A stretch of DNA of 30,233 nt from Sphingobacteriaceae bacterium UBA6709 (GCA_002454425.1 DKIV01000049.1:56282-86514), one strand, 5' to 3'; positions 1-7,695 are shown, numbered from the stretch's first letter. The notes: generated from the sequence alone by a model not told the origin. Numbers and translations: made by a program.

Positions 1-189
1 TGCTGTCTGGTACGAAGCAGTCCCGAGTCAAACTCGAAACAGGTAGGTAGCAGAGCACAGCCAGGGGCAATGAGGAAAGTTAGGAAGCGAGGTATGTCTT
101 CTGACTCCGATGCTGGGTATAGGCAGATTCATTTGACACAGCGGGGAATAAATATTGCCTTGGAAGCAAGCCATAAAAGAGATAGGAAA

Positions 190-390
190 TTTTTTTACGG
201 CCACACCCATGCAACACAACAAACTGATAATAAAGCCAATGAAACAAACCCCAACCCGTAACGCATCAGGATTATACTTGTAGTTCAATTTTTAAACTTC
301 GATCGGTGGACCATTTTCCAAATCGTCACCAGCACCGGGAATAGACATAGGAGGATTCGCAGGAAGCGCCGCGGTGGTATTACTGGATTA
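190..390 (-). pseudogene. possible decayed small secreted/membrane protein gene
   Basis: Read on the minus strand, 390-295 encodes a Pro/Gly/Asp-rich stretch ending ...IPGAGDDLENGPPIEV, then a TAA at 294-292. The same frame continues into a hydrophobic segment (about 190-258) followed by KKF. A Pro/Asp-rich linker, then a transmembrane segment and a basic tail, resembles the C-terminus of short Bacteroidetes surface proteins. There is no usable start codon upstream (an in-frame stop lies at 390-388) and the frame is interrupted once. This may be a remnant or chance. The plus strand is also open in one frame from base 1 to 261, which I do not regard as coding. Confidence 0.15.
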
Positions 391-407
391 AGGATATTCA
401 GAAACCT

Positions 408-453
408 GAGTTCGGAACAAAAAATAAGGGATTGATATTCTTATTCCGAACTC
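408..453 (-). terminator. hairpin downstream of the aminotransferase gene
   Basis: Perfect 10-bp inverted repeat: GAGTTCGGAA at 408-417 and TTCCGAACTC at 444-453, starting 8 nt beyond the aminotransferase stop on the minus strand. Inside the loop a second short pairing (AATAAG/CTTATT) is followed on the minus strand by a run of T. The position fits a factor-independent terminator, although the T-run lies inside the large stem rather than after it. Confidence 0.45.
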
Positions 454-460
454 TGGTCAT

Positions 461-1651
461 TTAATTCATACAGTTGTCGAGATGCTTCAAAATAATGGCA
501 CACGCCTCCCGTATTTGCTCTTCAGTAATGATTAAGGGAGGAGAGATACGCATGGCTGAGTCGCAATGCAGGAACCAGTCGATAATGATACCATCAGATT
601 CACACAGCTTACTCATACGTGCAACCTGATCAAAATTATCTAACTGAATACAAAGCATCAAGCCGATGCCCCTAACCTCTTTAATTGCCGGATGCACCAG
701 CAACTGACGGAATAACGCTTCCTTGGCAGCAACACCGGCAATCATGTTTTGATCGATGATGGTATTGAGCGTAGCAAGACCAGCGGCACAGCTTACCGGA
801 TGTCCTCCGAAGGTAGTAATATGACCGAGTATCGGATTGTCCTTCAAACAATCCATGATTTCCATTGAAGAAATGAACGCACCGATGGGCATTCCGCCAC
901 CTATACCTTTGGCGGCAAGAAGAATATCGGGTTGCATACCAAAATGCTCGAAGGCGAAAAGCGCTCCGGTTCGACCAAATCCGGTTTGTATTTCATCAAA
1001 AATAAGGAGAGCTCCGGTTTCGTCACAGCGTTTACGCAACGCTTGCATATAGGCTGTATCGGGAACGCGAATGCCCGCTTCGCCCTGAACGGCTTCGACA
1101 ATTACGCAGGCGGTATTAGTATCGATGAGCTCCAGATCATTAAGATCATTGTAGTTCATAAAATAAACATCAGGAAGTAAGGGTCTGTAGGCCTGTTTAA
1201 AAGCTTCATTACCCATGACACTCAGAGCGCCATTGGTACTTCCATGATATGAGTTGAAACAAGAAACGATACGGGATCTGCCAGTATAACGTTTAGCGAG
1301 CTTCAATGCACCTTCCGTCGCTTCCGCTCCTGAGTTTACAAAATATACAGAATCGAGTCCCTTCGGCAGAGCAGAAGCTAACCTTTGAGCGAAGAGTGTT
1401 TGCGGAGCCTGCACATATTCGCCATATACCGCAACATGCATATAGCGTTCGGCCTGCGCCTTTACAGCGTCTACTACCGCGGGATGACAATGTCCTACAT
1501 TGCTAACCGCGAAGCCCGACACAAGATCCATATAGGATTTACCCTGAGGGTCGTAAATATAAACACCTTGAGCGCGATCCACTTCGAGAAGGCGTGGAAA
1601 TGAAGATGTTTGGGTATTGTTTAATAGAAATAGTTGCCTGAGGCTTATCAT
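461..1651 (-). CDS. class III PLP-dependent aminotransferase (aspartate aminotransferase family)
   Basis: A 396-residue cytoplasmic fold-type I PLP enzyme of the acetylornithine/ornithine/4-aminobutyrate aminotransferase group. Visible features are the cofactor-binding NSGAEATEGALKLAK segment near residues 106-120, the PLP-pyridine aspartate in LLIFDEIQTGFGRTG (D219), and the Schiff-base lysine in LLAAKGIGGGMPIGAF (K248). Homologues in Bacteroidetes are usually annotated only as 'aspartate aminotransferase family protein'; the amino donor cannot be read from sequence. The reading frame is open for 10 codons further upstream, but those codons lie across a clear -7 box (1663-1656), so the ATG at 1651 is chosen. 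No argininosuccinate or other arginine genes are adjacent, so an argD role is not supported by context. It is followed by a hairpin at 408-453. Confidence 0.85.
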   Translation of the reverse strand: MISLRQLFLLNNTQTSSFPRLLEVDRAQGVYIYDPQGKSYMDLVSGFAVSNVGHCHPAVVDAVKAQAERYMHVAVYGEYVQAPQTLFAQRLASALPKGLDSVYFVNSGAEATEGALKLAKRYTGRSRIVSCFNSYHGSTNGALSVMGNEAFKQAYRPLLPDVYFMNYNDLNDLELIDTNTACVIVEAVQGEAGIRVPDTAYMQALRKRCDETGALLIFDEIQTGFGRTGALFAFEHFGMQPDILLAAKGIGGGMPIGAFISSMEIMDCLKDNPILGHITTFGGHPVSCAAGLATLNTIIDQNMIAGVAAKEALFRQLLVHPAIKEVRGIGLMLCIQLDNFDQVARMSKLCESDGIIIDWFLHCDSAMRISPPLIITEEQIREACAIILKHLDNCMN

Positions 1652-1655
1652 GCTA

Positions 1656-1663
1656 CAAAAGTA
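1656..1663 (-). promoter_or_regulatory. -7 promoter box (TACTTTTG) immediately before the aminotransferase start
   Basis: The minus strand reads TACTTTTG, a full match to the Bacteroidetes primary-sigma -7 consensus TAnnTTTG, with four bases between it and the ATG at 1651. Transcription would start at or next to the start codon, giving a leaderless or near-leaderless mRNA. The -33 element is weak: a TTG occurs, but with a spacer of only about 15 nt. Confidence 0.45.
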
Positions 1664-1749
1664 AAAAAATGTAAGCGGCAAGTTTTCATTAACCCGACAT
1701 TTTTCTTCCTGAAGCTAATAATTAAGCGGGGCAGACACCCACAAACATC

Positions 1750-2184
1750 CTATTCAGGACGCACGTGACGCTTGCGGAGTTCATTCATGAGTTGCTCTCT
1801 GAACTCGCGCTCAGCGGCATAGAATGCCACCACCTTGTCGTTGGGCAACACCTCGTCAAAGTCCTTTTTATACTTCTTTTTAATCTCCAGGATGCGCGAC
1901 TCAAACTTAAGATCATCGAATGGCTTACCTTCTTCACGTTGCGCTACTTTGGCAAGATGGCGTTCGCGGAAAACTGCGTTAAGTTCTTTCTGATAAGTGT
2001 TATAAACAGGCCAGAACTTCTGCGCCGTTTGAGGATCAAGGTCAAGCTTTCTGCTTATAAATTCCATTTTCAACGACTCGATGCGCTTCATGCCTTTATC
2101 GCCGGGCTTTCCTGGTTGAGCCCATGAAGTAGTGCTTATAAGCAACAGTAAAACAGTAAAAATTCTAAATATAATAATTCTCAT
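1750..2184 (-). CDS. small secreted Spy/CpxP-like helical protein
   Basis: 144 residues with a Sec signal peptide (MRIIIFRIFTVLLLLIS, then cleavage near SWAQ). The mature protein is a charged, helix-forming chain rich in Lys, Arg and Glu, with a LDLDPQTAQKFWPVYNTY segment reminiscent of the LTxxQ-type motif of periplasmic Spy/CpxP/ZraP stress proteins. It is the last gene of the ECF sigma operon, 10 nt after the probable anti-sigma gene. A role as a periplasmic stress or metal-sensing accessory of the sigma system is inference from fold type and position. Nine further codons upstream are open, but the hydrophobic signal peptide begins at the ATG at 2184. No terminator is obvious after it. Confidence 0.6.
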   Translation of the reverse strand: MRIIIFRIFTVLLLLISTTSWAQPGKPGDKGMKRIESLKMEFISRKLDLDPQTAQKFWPVYNTYQKELNAVFRERHLAKVAQREEGKPFDDLKFESRILEIKKKYKKDFDEVLPNDKVVAFYAAEREFREQLMNELRKRHVRPE

Positions 2185-2194
2185 GACTAGGTAG

Positions 2195-2833
2195 TTATAG
2201 TGAAGTGGCACCTAAATAGCGCTCGATATCTTCATCTTTAAGGCCTTTATCGCTAGGAAGATTAACGTTGCTCTGAACAAGGTTATCGATAATCATTGGA
2301 GCATCACCTGCATCACTGCTGGCCTGCAGATAAGAAACAATCTCATCATCGCTTACTCCTGATAATTTTGGTTCAGCATTTGTTGAACCCATTTTATTGA
2401 AAATAAATAATCCGGCAACCACTAACACACAAGCAGCAGCGGTGTAGCGCATAAATCGCGGAACGAGGGAACGCACCGGAGCTTTAACGACAGGAGATTG
2501 CTCTGCTGCAATAGCCGCCATAATTCGGCTTTCACTTTGTTCAAAATATCCGACAGGTGTCGCGAAGCTGTGTTCTGAAGCGGTAGCTTTCCAGCTATCA
2601 GCGAGCACAGAAGTTTCAAGACGTTCTGTCAACGTCTCGAAGTACGCTTCAGGCACCGTCATACCATTCGGGGCATTAGCTGTCTGAAACTGCTCTAACT
2701 TGATAAGAGATCGTATGCGATCCGCTGAATTTTCGAAGTAATCCTGGGGAACAGTAAATGGATTCTCTCTGTTCGCAGCACCCGGAAAAATGTTTGCCGC
2801 ATCCCAGTCCTCACTTGTATCATTTATGTCCAT
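2195..2833 (-). CDS. single-pass membrane protein with three 32-residue repeats, probable anti-sigma factor
   Basis: 212 residues. The N-terminal ~111 residues, predicted cytoplasmic, contain three copies of a motif at exact 32-residue spacing: VPQDYFENSADRI, VPEAYFETLTERL and TPVGYFEQSESRI, with prolines at 29, 61 and 93, YFE at 32, 64 and 96, and Arg at 39, 71 and 103. One transmembrane helix follows (about residues 131-146). The extracytoplasmic tail carries two related acidic motifs, DDEIVSYL and DEDIERYL, the second near the C-terminus. The gene sits 30 nt downstream of an ECF sigma gene and 10 nt upstream of a secreted stress-like protein, as expected for an anti-sigma factor. There is no zinc-binding anti-sigma HxxxCxxC signature, so the assignment rests on context and topology. 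Confidence 0.6.
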   Translation of the reverse strand: MDINDTSEDWDAANIFPGAANRENPFTVPQDYFENSADRIRSLIKLEQFQTANAPNGMTVPEAYFETLTERLETSVLADSWKATASEHSFATPVGYFEQSESRIMAAIAAEQSPVVKAPVRSLVPRFMRYTAAACVLVVAGLFIFNKMGSTNAEPKLSGVSDDEIVSYLQASSDAGDAPMIIDNLVQSNVNLPSDKGLKDEDIERYLGATSL

Positions 2834-2863
2834 ATTACAAAGATGTTATTAAGCATTAAAGGT

Positions 2864-3415
2864 TTAATCCTTATTCAATAAAAAAGCTTCAATTTTTTTC
2901 ACGGCAAGATGATAAGAAGCTTTAAGAGCGCCAACGCTTGTGCCGAGCACCTCCGACATCTCTTCATACTTCATGTCTTCAAAGTATTTCATGTTAAATA
3001 CCAGTCGTTGCTTGTCGGGTAAGGTAAGTACCGCCTGCTGCAGTTTTAACTGCGCCTGATTACCGTTAAAATAGGTACTATCAGCAAGCGATTCGGCAAG
3101 CTCATAAGACACCTCATCAAGCGGAATATTATTTTTCATCTTCTTACGGTTAAGGAAAGTAAGACACTCATTAGTAGCGATACGATACAGCCAGGTATAC
3201 AACTGAGAATCGCTTCGGAAAGTTTCGAGATTCTTCCACACTTTCACGAAAACATCCTGAAGAACATCATCAGCATCATCATGATTGATTACCATCCTAC
3301 GAATATGCCAGTAGATCTTTTGTTGGTACTTTTTAAGCAACATGTTAAATGCCTGATTTCTCGTCTTTGCATCAGCAAACAAGCTCAAAATTTCGGCGTC
3401 ATTTATTTGAGACAT
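2864..3415 (-). CDS. ECF RNA polymerase sigma factor
   Basis: 183 residues with sigma region 2 (about residues 24-90, including DDADDVLQDVFVKVWKNLETF and the YTWLYRIATNECL segment) and region 4 (about residues 125-180: LPDKQRLVFNMKYFEDMKYEEMSEVLGTS, a helix-turn-helix that contacts the -35 element). It lacks regions 1 and 3, as ECF sigmas do. It is the first gene of a minus-strand unit with the repeat-containing membrane protein and the Spy-like protein. This suggests an envelope-stress regulon, though the signal is unknown. The ATG at 3415 gives the expected N-terminus. Confidence 0.9.
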   Translation of the reverse strand: MSQINDAEILSLFADAKTRNQAFNMLLKKYQQKIYWHIRRMVINHDDADDVLQDVFVKVWKNLETFRSDSQLYTWLYRIATNECLTFLNRKKMKNNIPLDEVSYELAESLADSTYFNGNQAQLKLQQAVLTLPDKQRLVFNMKYFEDMKYEEMSEVLGTSVGALKASYHLAVKKIEAFLLNKD

Positions 3416-3493
3416 ACAGAAGAATTAAACATAAGTAACGTACAAAGGAGGTGTAAGTTTATGCAGCCCCTAATATTCTTTAAACGGATCAGG

Positions 3494-3515
3494 AAAACCG
3501 GGGGCTGATTGCCCC
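3494..3515 (-). terminator. terminator of the alpha/beta hydrolase gene
   Basis: On the minus strand GGGGC-AATCA-GCCCC forms a compact 5-bp GC hairpin (3515-3501) followed by CGGTTTT. The left arm begins at the stop codon of the hydrolase gene. The stem is short and the T-run has only four bases, so strength is uncertain. Confidence 0.4.
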
Positions 3516-4354
3516 TAGGGTTTTAAATATTTAAGAACAAAATCAATAGATTTTTGGACTACTAAGTCAAGTTCCGCAGGCAGATGATGGTCAAGCCATG
3601 GATGTTTCGCGTTGAATACATGATCAGCGTCAGGCACTACGAATAATTCCGCGTTGGGATTGGCATGATGAAGCTGCTCCGCCTGAGCCAGCGGCACGGT
3701 AGTGTCAGCATCGCCATGAACAATAAAGAAAGGCTTCGTAAGAGAGGATGCCGCCTTCTGTATATCCAGACGCTCAGGATACGCGTCGAGATCTTCAAGC
3801 AGGCTGACGTTCACCGGCATTTCCTGGTTGGTACGCGCGTTGGGAAAGTAAAGTACTTTTTGCTGACGCCATAACACCTCAGCCTGAGGCGGCCATAGCT
3901 TCCGGAAGTTACTTACCGAAGCCCAGGTAATCACACCACTAACGCGCTTATCCTCGGATGCCTGGATAATACTCACTCCTCCACCCAGGCTATGGCCAAT
4001 AATAAAAATAGCGGAGGGCAGGGGAAACGCTTTTCCGGAGCAAGCAAAACTCAATACGTGGTGCAAGTCGTAAAGCTCCTTTGAGAACGTATTCTCAGCA
4101 AAGCCTTTCAGATCATCAAAAGTATCGGAAGCGACATCTCGTATGCCGTTATGCGAGAAATTGAACTTTAAAAAACGTATTCCCGCATCAGCAAATTTTG
4201 AAGCTACAAGCTGATGTGTTCCCCAATCTTTAAAGCCCTTAAATCCATGAACAAAAATTACGAGCGGTATATCCGCACCTGATGCAGGTGAAATAACGTC
4301 AATTGCTATTTGCCGCGCACCGGCTCCTGTAATTGTATGATTTGCTATATCCAT
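3515..4354 (-). CDS. alpha/beta hydrolase (dienelactone hydrolase-like serine hydrolase)
   Basis: 279 residues, no signal peptide. The oxyanion-region motif VIFVHGFKGFKDWG lies near residue 35, the nucleophile elbow GHSLGG around residue 120, the acid in VHGDADTTVPL around residue 215, and the catalytic His in PDADHVFNAKHPWL near residue 245. This is a complete Ser-Asp-His triad of the alpha/beta-hydrolase fold. Such proteins are esterases or acyl-peptidase-like enzymes of unknown substrate; sequence alone does not decide. It is transcribed divergently from hemA across a 344-nt gap and followed by a small hairpin overlapping its stop codon. Confidence 0.85.
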   Translation of the reverse strand: MDIANHTITGAGARQIAIDVISPASGADIPLVIFVHGFKGFKDWGTHQLVASKFADAGIRFLKFNFSHNGIRDVASDTFDDLKGFAENTFSKELYDLHHVLSFACSGKAFPLPSAIFIIGHSLGGGVSIIQASEDKRVSGVITWASVSNFRKLWPPQAEVLWRQQKVLYFPNARTNQEMPVNVSLLEDLDAYPERLDIQKAASSLTKPFFIVHGDADTTVPLAQAEQLHHANPNAELFVVPDADHVFNAKHPWLDHHLPAELDLVVQKSIDFVLKYLKP

Positions 4355-4698
4355 TGTACTAGACCATTTCGATTTCCTAAACTTAATTTAAAATTGCCTA
4401 AAGTAAAAATCTCTTATTAGCATTGTAAAAGAAGAAATACACGCTTTAAACCTGCGGAAAAGGCCATAATTCCGGCACTAAGGAGGCAGATTTAGCACAT
4501 GATCCGGAAGAAGAAATCGATAGATTGTTATTTATACCCCGTCTAAATAACTGTGTTTTACATGTGAATGACAGCGCCCTAAACGTCGATTCGATACATT
4601 TGTTTTCTATTTCCGGGAGATAGGAACGAATCCATGACCAATAACGCTTGTATGTTCATGCGAGAGGATTCATAAAAGGATAATAAAAGATACAGCAG
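4355..4698. promoter_or_regulatory. divergent intergenic region between hydrolase and hemA
   Basis: 344 nt with no convincing gene; it must hold promoters for both flanking genes. On the plus strand TACATTTG (4595-4602) fully matches the TAnnTTTG -7 consensus and lies about 100 nt before the hemA start, without a clear -33 partner. Downstream, GAATCC (4628-4633) and GGATTC (4666-4671) form a long-range inverted repeat, so the hemA leader may fold. A strong SD-like AAGGAGG at 4480-4486 precedes a 15-codon frame. Confidence 0.35.
4499..4546 (+). CDS. possible 15-codon leader peptide upstream of hemA
   Basis: An ATG at 4499 opens a 15-codon frame ending in TAA at 4544-4546, preceded by AAGGAGG (4480-4486) with 12 nt between. 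Such a strong SD is unusual in this window, where most genes have weak sites. The peptide (MIRKKKSIDCYLYPV) shows no attenuator-type codon run and the SD spacing is long. It may be chance. Confidence 0.12.
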   Translation: MIRKKKSIDCYLYPV

Positions 4699-5925
4699 TT
4701 GAAACAATTAAAGGTTTTAGCATTTACTCATAAACATATTGACCTACAGGACATTGGCAAATTTGTTATTTGTAACCAGAGTCTGCAGGTTCGATTAAAT
4801 GCAGTTAAGGAAAAGTTTGAGATACCGGAGATCTTTTATGTCGGCACTTGCAATCGTGTTGAGTTCGTATTATGTACCGCTCACTCCATTACACCGAGCT
4901 TCATTAAAGAATTTGTAAAAGCGGTACATCCGGAATTATCGGAGGAGCAGCTTGAAGGATCTTTGAAAAAGGCGCAGATATATGAGGATGAAGTTGCCCT
5001 TGAACATTTGATGCGTGTGTCATGTTCACTGGAAAGCCTGGTAGTTGGGGAGAAAGAAATTCTTGCTCAAGTACGCAAAAGCTATGAGTGCTGCAAAGAA
5101 GCTGGCTTTACTGGTGATTTCATGCGGTTAATTATGACGCAGCTTGTAAAGACAGCCAAAGAAGTTTACACGGACACAAAAATCTCGAAAAATCCTATAT
5201 CTGTAGTTTCTTTAGCCTACCGCAAGTTACGCGATCTGAATATGTGTGCCAATGCCAGAATTCTTATTATCGGAGCTGGAGAGACCAATCAGAACATTGC
5301 CAAGTACTTGCAAAAGCATCGTTATTCAAATTTCGCAGTATTTAATCGCAGCATCGAAAACAGCAGGAAACTTGCCGCTGAATTAAACGGGGAAGCTTAC
5401 TCTCTGGAAGATCTGAAGCATTACAAGAAAGGTTTTGATGCTATCATTACCTGCACGAGCGCTACTGAGCCAATCATTACCAACGAAATATATCAATCAT
5501 TGCTAAATGGCGAAACAGATAAAAAGGTAATTGTCGACTTAGCAGTGCCCAACGATACCCATCCGGAGGTATTAAGCAATAATCCTATCCACTTTATTGA
5601 AGTAAAGAGCCTTCAGGAAGTTGCCAATCAGAATATGCAGGAACGCTATGCGGAACTGGTATACGCTGAGGAAATTATCTCAAAAAACATTGAAGAGTTT
5701 AAGCCTTTACTACGGCAGCGTCGCATTGAGCTGGCCATGAAAGAAGTTCCTTTAAAGATTAAAGAAATTAAAAGAACGGCTCTCGATACTGTTTTTGCTG
5801 AGGAGGTGGGACAACTGGATGAGGCCTCAAAAGATACATTAGAAAAAATATTAAGCTACATGGAGAAAAAGTACATTAGTGTACCCATGATCATGGCAAA
5901 AGAAATACTTGTTAACAATTCTTAA
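4699..5925 (+). CDS. hemA: glutamyl-tRNA reductase
   Basis: 408 residues, the usual length. It catalyses NADPH-dependent reduction of glutamyl-tRNA(Glu) to glutamate-1-semialdehyde, the first committed step of C5-pathway heme synthesis, in the cytoplasm. The catalytic cysteine is in FYVGTCNRVEF (C51). The conserved LMRVSCSLESLVVGEKEILAQV block follows, then the NADPH-binding IIGAGETNQNIAKYL and the C-terminal helical dimerisation domain. The start is a TTG: there is an in-frame stop at 4684-4686 and no ATG between it and the conserved N-terminus. The SD is weak (AGGA at 4677-4680, far from the start). First gene of the heme cluster; a terminator follows at 5996-6030. Confidence 0.95.
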   Translation: MKQLKVLAFTHKHIDLQDIGKFVICNQSLQVRLNAVKEKFEIPEIFYVGTCNRVEFVLCTAHSITPSFIKEFVKAVHPELSEEQLEGSLKKAQIYEDEVALEHLMRVSCSLESLVVGEKEILAQVRKSYECCKEAGFTGDFMRLIMTQLVKTAKEVYTDTKISKNPISVVSLAYRKLRDLNMCANARILIIGAGETNQNIAKYLQKHRYSNFAVFNRSIENSRKLAAELNGEAYSLEDLKHYKKGFDAIITCTSATEPIITNEIYQSLLNGETDKKVIVDLAVPNDTHPEVLSNNPIHFIEVKSLQEVANQNMQERYAELVYAEEIISKNIEEFKPLLRQRRIELAMKEVPLKIKEIKRTALDTVFAEEVGQLDEASKDTLEKILSYMEKKYISVPMIMAKEILVNNS

Positions 5926-5936
5926 ACGATGTGCAG

Positions 5937-5959
5937 TCTGTAGCGCGCGGCGCTAGAGA
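5937..5959 (+). other. hairpin just after hemA
   Basis: TAGCGC-GCG-GCGCTA (5941-5955) is a perfect 6-bp stem with a 3-nt loop. Three more pairs (TCT/AGA) extend it after a single G-G mismatch. It lies 11 nt beyond the hemA stop. No T-run follows, so it may protect the hemA 3' end rather than terminate transcription. Confidence 0.4.
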
Positions 5960-5995
5960 ACTTGGCAGCGTAATATATTGTGAGCATAATCAACA

Positions 5996-6030
5996 GGGGG
6001 CTGACGCTTAATAAAGCGAGGCCCTTTTTT
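5996..6030 (+). terminator. rho-independent terminator after hemA
   Basis: The stem runs GGGCT..CGCTT / AAGCG AG.CCC with small bulges and an AATA loop (5996-6023), followed by a seven-T run at 6024-6030. It ends the hemA transcript before hemCD. Confidence 0.7.
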
Positions 6031-6072
6031 GTATATATGCTGATACAAAAGTGGTGATATGACATTTTTATA

Positions 6073-6080
6073 TAAGTTTG
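6073..6080 (+). promoter_or_regulatory. candidate -7 box of hemCD (TAAGTTTG)
   Basis: TAAGTTTG fully matches TAnnTTTG and lies 19 nt before the GTG start of hemCD, just downstream of the hemA terminator. No clear TTTG is seen at the -33 position, so support is from the -7 box and location only. The implied 5' leader would be about 13-15 nt. Confidence 0.4.
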
Positions 6081-6099
6081 TAAAAAGGCTACATTTATT

Positions 6100-7683
6100 G
6101 TGAATAGAAAACTTATTATAGGTACCAGAGGAAGTGAGCTTGCTTTGTGGCAAGCTAATTTTGTAAAAGACAGATTAGCTGAGGCCGGCATTGATGCTGA
6201 ACTAAAGATCATTAAAACCCAAGGCGACAAAATCCTGTCATTACGGCTAGACAAGCTGGAAGGCAAGGGCTTTTTCACTAAAGAACTGGAAGAAAGTCTG
6301 CTAAATGGAAGTATTGATCTGGCGGTACATTCACATAAAGATCTGCCTACCCAAAATCCTGAAGGCCTCATTATTGCAGCAGTTTCGGAACGAGAGGATC
6401 CGGCAGAGCTGCTTTTAATACTGAAAGATTGTGTAGATGTAAGCAGAAAACTTTCATTGAAGTTGGGCGCGATGGTGGGAACCTCCTCAAACCGGCGTAA
6501 AGCCCAGCTACTCGCTTTCAGGCCAGACCTGGAGATAGAGAACTTGCGGGGAAATGTACCTACCCGTATCAGCAAGCTGAAAGATGAAGATTATGACGCG
6601 ATCATCCTGGCAAAAGCAGGTGTGGAACGTTTAGGAATAGACCTCTCCGACTTTCATGTTATTGAACTGGAGCCTGTGGAATTCGTTCCTGCTCCTGCTC
6701 AGGGAGTACTGGCAATTCAGATAAAGGAGAATGATCAGGAGCTTTTCAATGCCTTACAAGTGTTACACCACCCGGAAGTGGCTGAAGTAATTCAGGTAGA
6801 GCGAAAAGTTCTCAATCTCTTCAACGGCGGATGCCACATGCCTTTGGGCTGCTACTGTAGAAAAGAAAACGGCAAATTTCAGACCTGGACCTCCAAGGCC
6901 GAAGATGGGGATATGTTTCCGGATCGTCTTTTTATAGAATCTGACACAACTATTGGATTGGCTGAGCGAATCGTGGCTAAGTTTGCCGACGACAGGATCT
7001 TTCCGTCCAGTGTATTCATAACCAGAGATATTGCTGAAAACAGCTATTTCTATCGGGCGATGCAAAAACGTGGAATTTCTGTTGAAGGACGTTCTTTGAT
7101 AAAGACTTTTCCAGTGATAAACAAACTGGATCCATATATACTCAGAGACATTGACTGGATTTTTTTCAGTTCTAAAAATGCCATTGAGTATTTCTTCAAG
7201 CTGGAACCTCAGATTAACAAGAAAACCCGCATTGGGGTTCTTGGAAGAGCATCTGAAGACAGCCTGCGCCTGTTGTTTGGAAGAACGGCAGATTTCAATG
7301 GCCATGAGGAAGGAATAGATACCGCGGAGATTGCCAAAGAGTTTGCCGCGATTGCCAGTGGTACACATATTCTGTTTCCGGGAGCCAAAGGATCGTTACG
7401 CACGATACAAAAAGAGCTTTCAGAGGTTACAAAAATCGTGGACTTACCGGTATATGAGACGGTAATTGAAGAAGATGTGGAACAGTCTTTTGCTGAGGTA
7501 CTTATTTTCACCAGTCCTTCAAATGTTGATGCTTACTTTGCTGATCATCTTCTTGAACCCGGACAACGAGTAATAAGTATCGGAAAAACCACAGGCCTGA
7601 GGCTGGCTGAGATGGGCGTACAATTTGTATTGCCTTATTCGCCGGATGAAATAGGCCTGGCGGAAGCGGTATTTGGATTATAA
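6100..7683 (+). CDS. hemCD: hydroxymethylbilane synthase fused to uroporphyrinogen-III synthase
   Basis: 527 residues, far longer than HemC alone (~310). Residues 1-~300 are porphobilinogen deaminase: IGTRGSELALWQ at the N-terminus, catalytic Asp in VHSHKDLPT (D81), GTSSNRRKAQL, NLRGNVPTR, and the dipyrromethane-binding Cys in NGGCHMPLG (C245). Residues ~315-527 match the two-lobed HemD fold (VFITRDIAENSYFYRAMQKRG, WIFFSSKNAIEYFF, ILFPGAKGSLRTIQ, LIFTSPSNVDAYF). The protein would polymerise four porphobilinogen to hydroxymethylbilane and cyclise it to uroporphyrinogen III. GTG is the only usable start, since an in-frame stop lies at 6073-6075. Similar fusions are known in Bacteroidetes. It is bracketed by terminators at 5996 and 7696. 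Confidence 0.92.
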   Translation: MNRKLIIGTRGSELALWQANFVKDRLAEAGIDAELKIIKTQGDKILSLRLDKLEGKGFFTKELEESLLNGSIDLAVHSHKDLPTQNPEGLIIAAVSEREDPAELLLILKDCVDVSRKLSLKLGAMVGTSSNRRKAQLLAFRPDLEIENLRGNVPTRISKLKDEDYDAIILAKAGVERLGIDLSDFHVIELEPVEFVPAPAQGVLAIQIKENDQELFNALQVLHHPEVAEVIQVERKVLNLFNGGCHMPLGCYCRKENGKFQTWTSKAEDGDMFPDRLFIESDTTIGLAERIVAKFADDRIFPSSVFITRDIAENSYFYRAMQKRGISVEGRSLIKTFPVINKLDPYILRDIDWIFFSSKNAIEYFFKLEPQINKKTRIGVLGRASEDSLRLLFGRTADFNGHEEGIDTAEIAKEFAAIASGTHILFPGAKGSLRTIQKELSEVTKIVDLPVYETVIEEDVEQSFAEVLIFTSPSNVDAYFADHLLEPGQRVISIGKTTGLRLAEMGVQFVLPYSPDEIGLAEAVFGL

Positions 7684-7695
7684 TAAAAGCAACGC

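Noticed and set aside
60..100. GAGGAAAGT at 71-79 resembling the conserved 5' core of RNase P RNA
   Set aside because: The bases after it do not follow the RNase P consensus and none of the other conserved blocks is present.
1..261. Plus-strand open frame from the window edge to 261
   Set aside because: It is basic, low in hydrophobic residues, has no recognisable motif, and the opposite strand is open as well. No homology can be claimed.
461..1651. Calling the aminotransferase argD or hemL
   Set aside because: No arginine genes are adjacent, and the dedicated HemL is at 8753-10051; the family cannot be split by motif reading alone.
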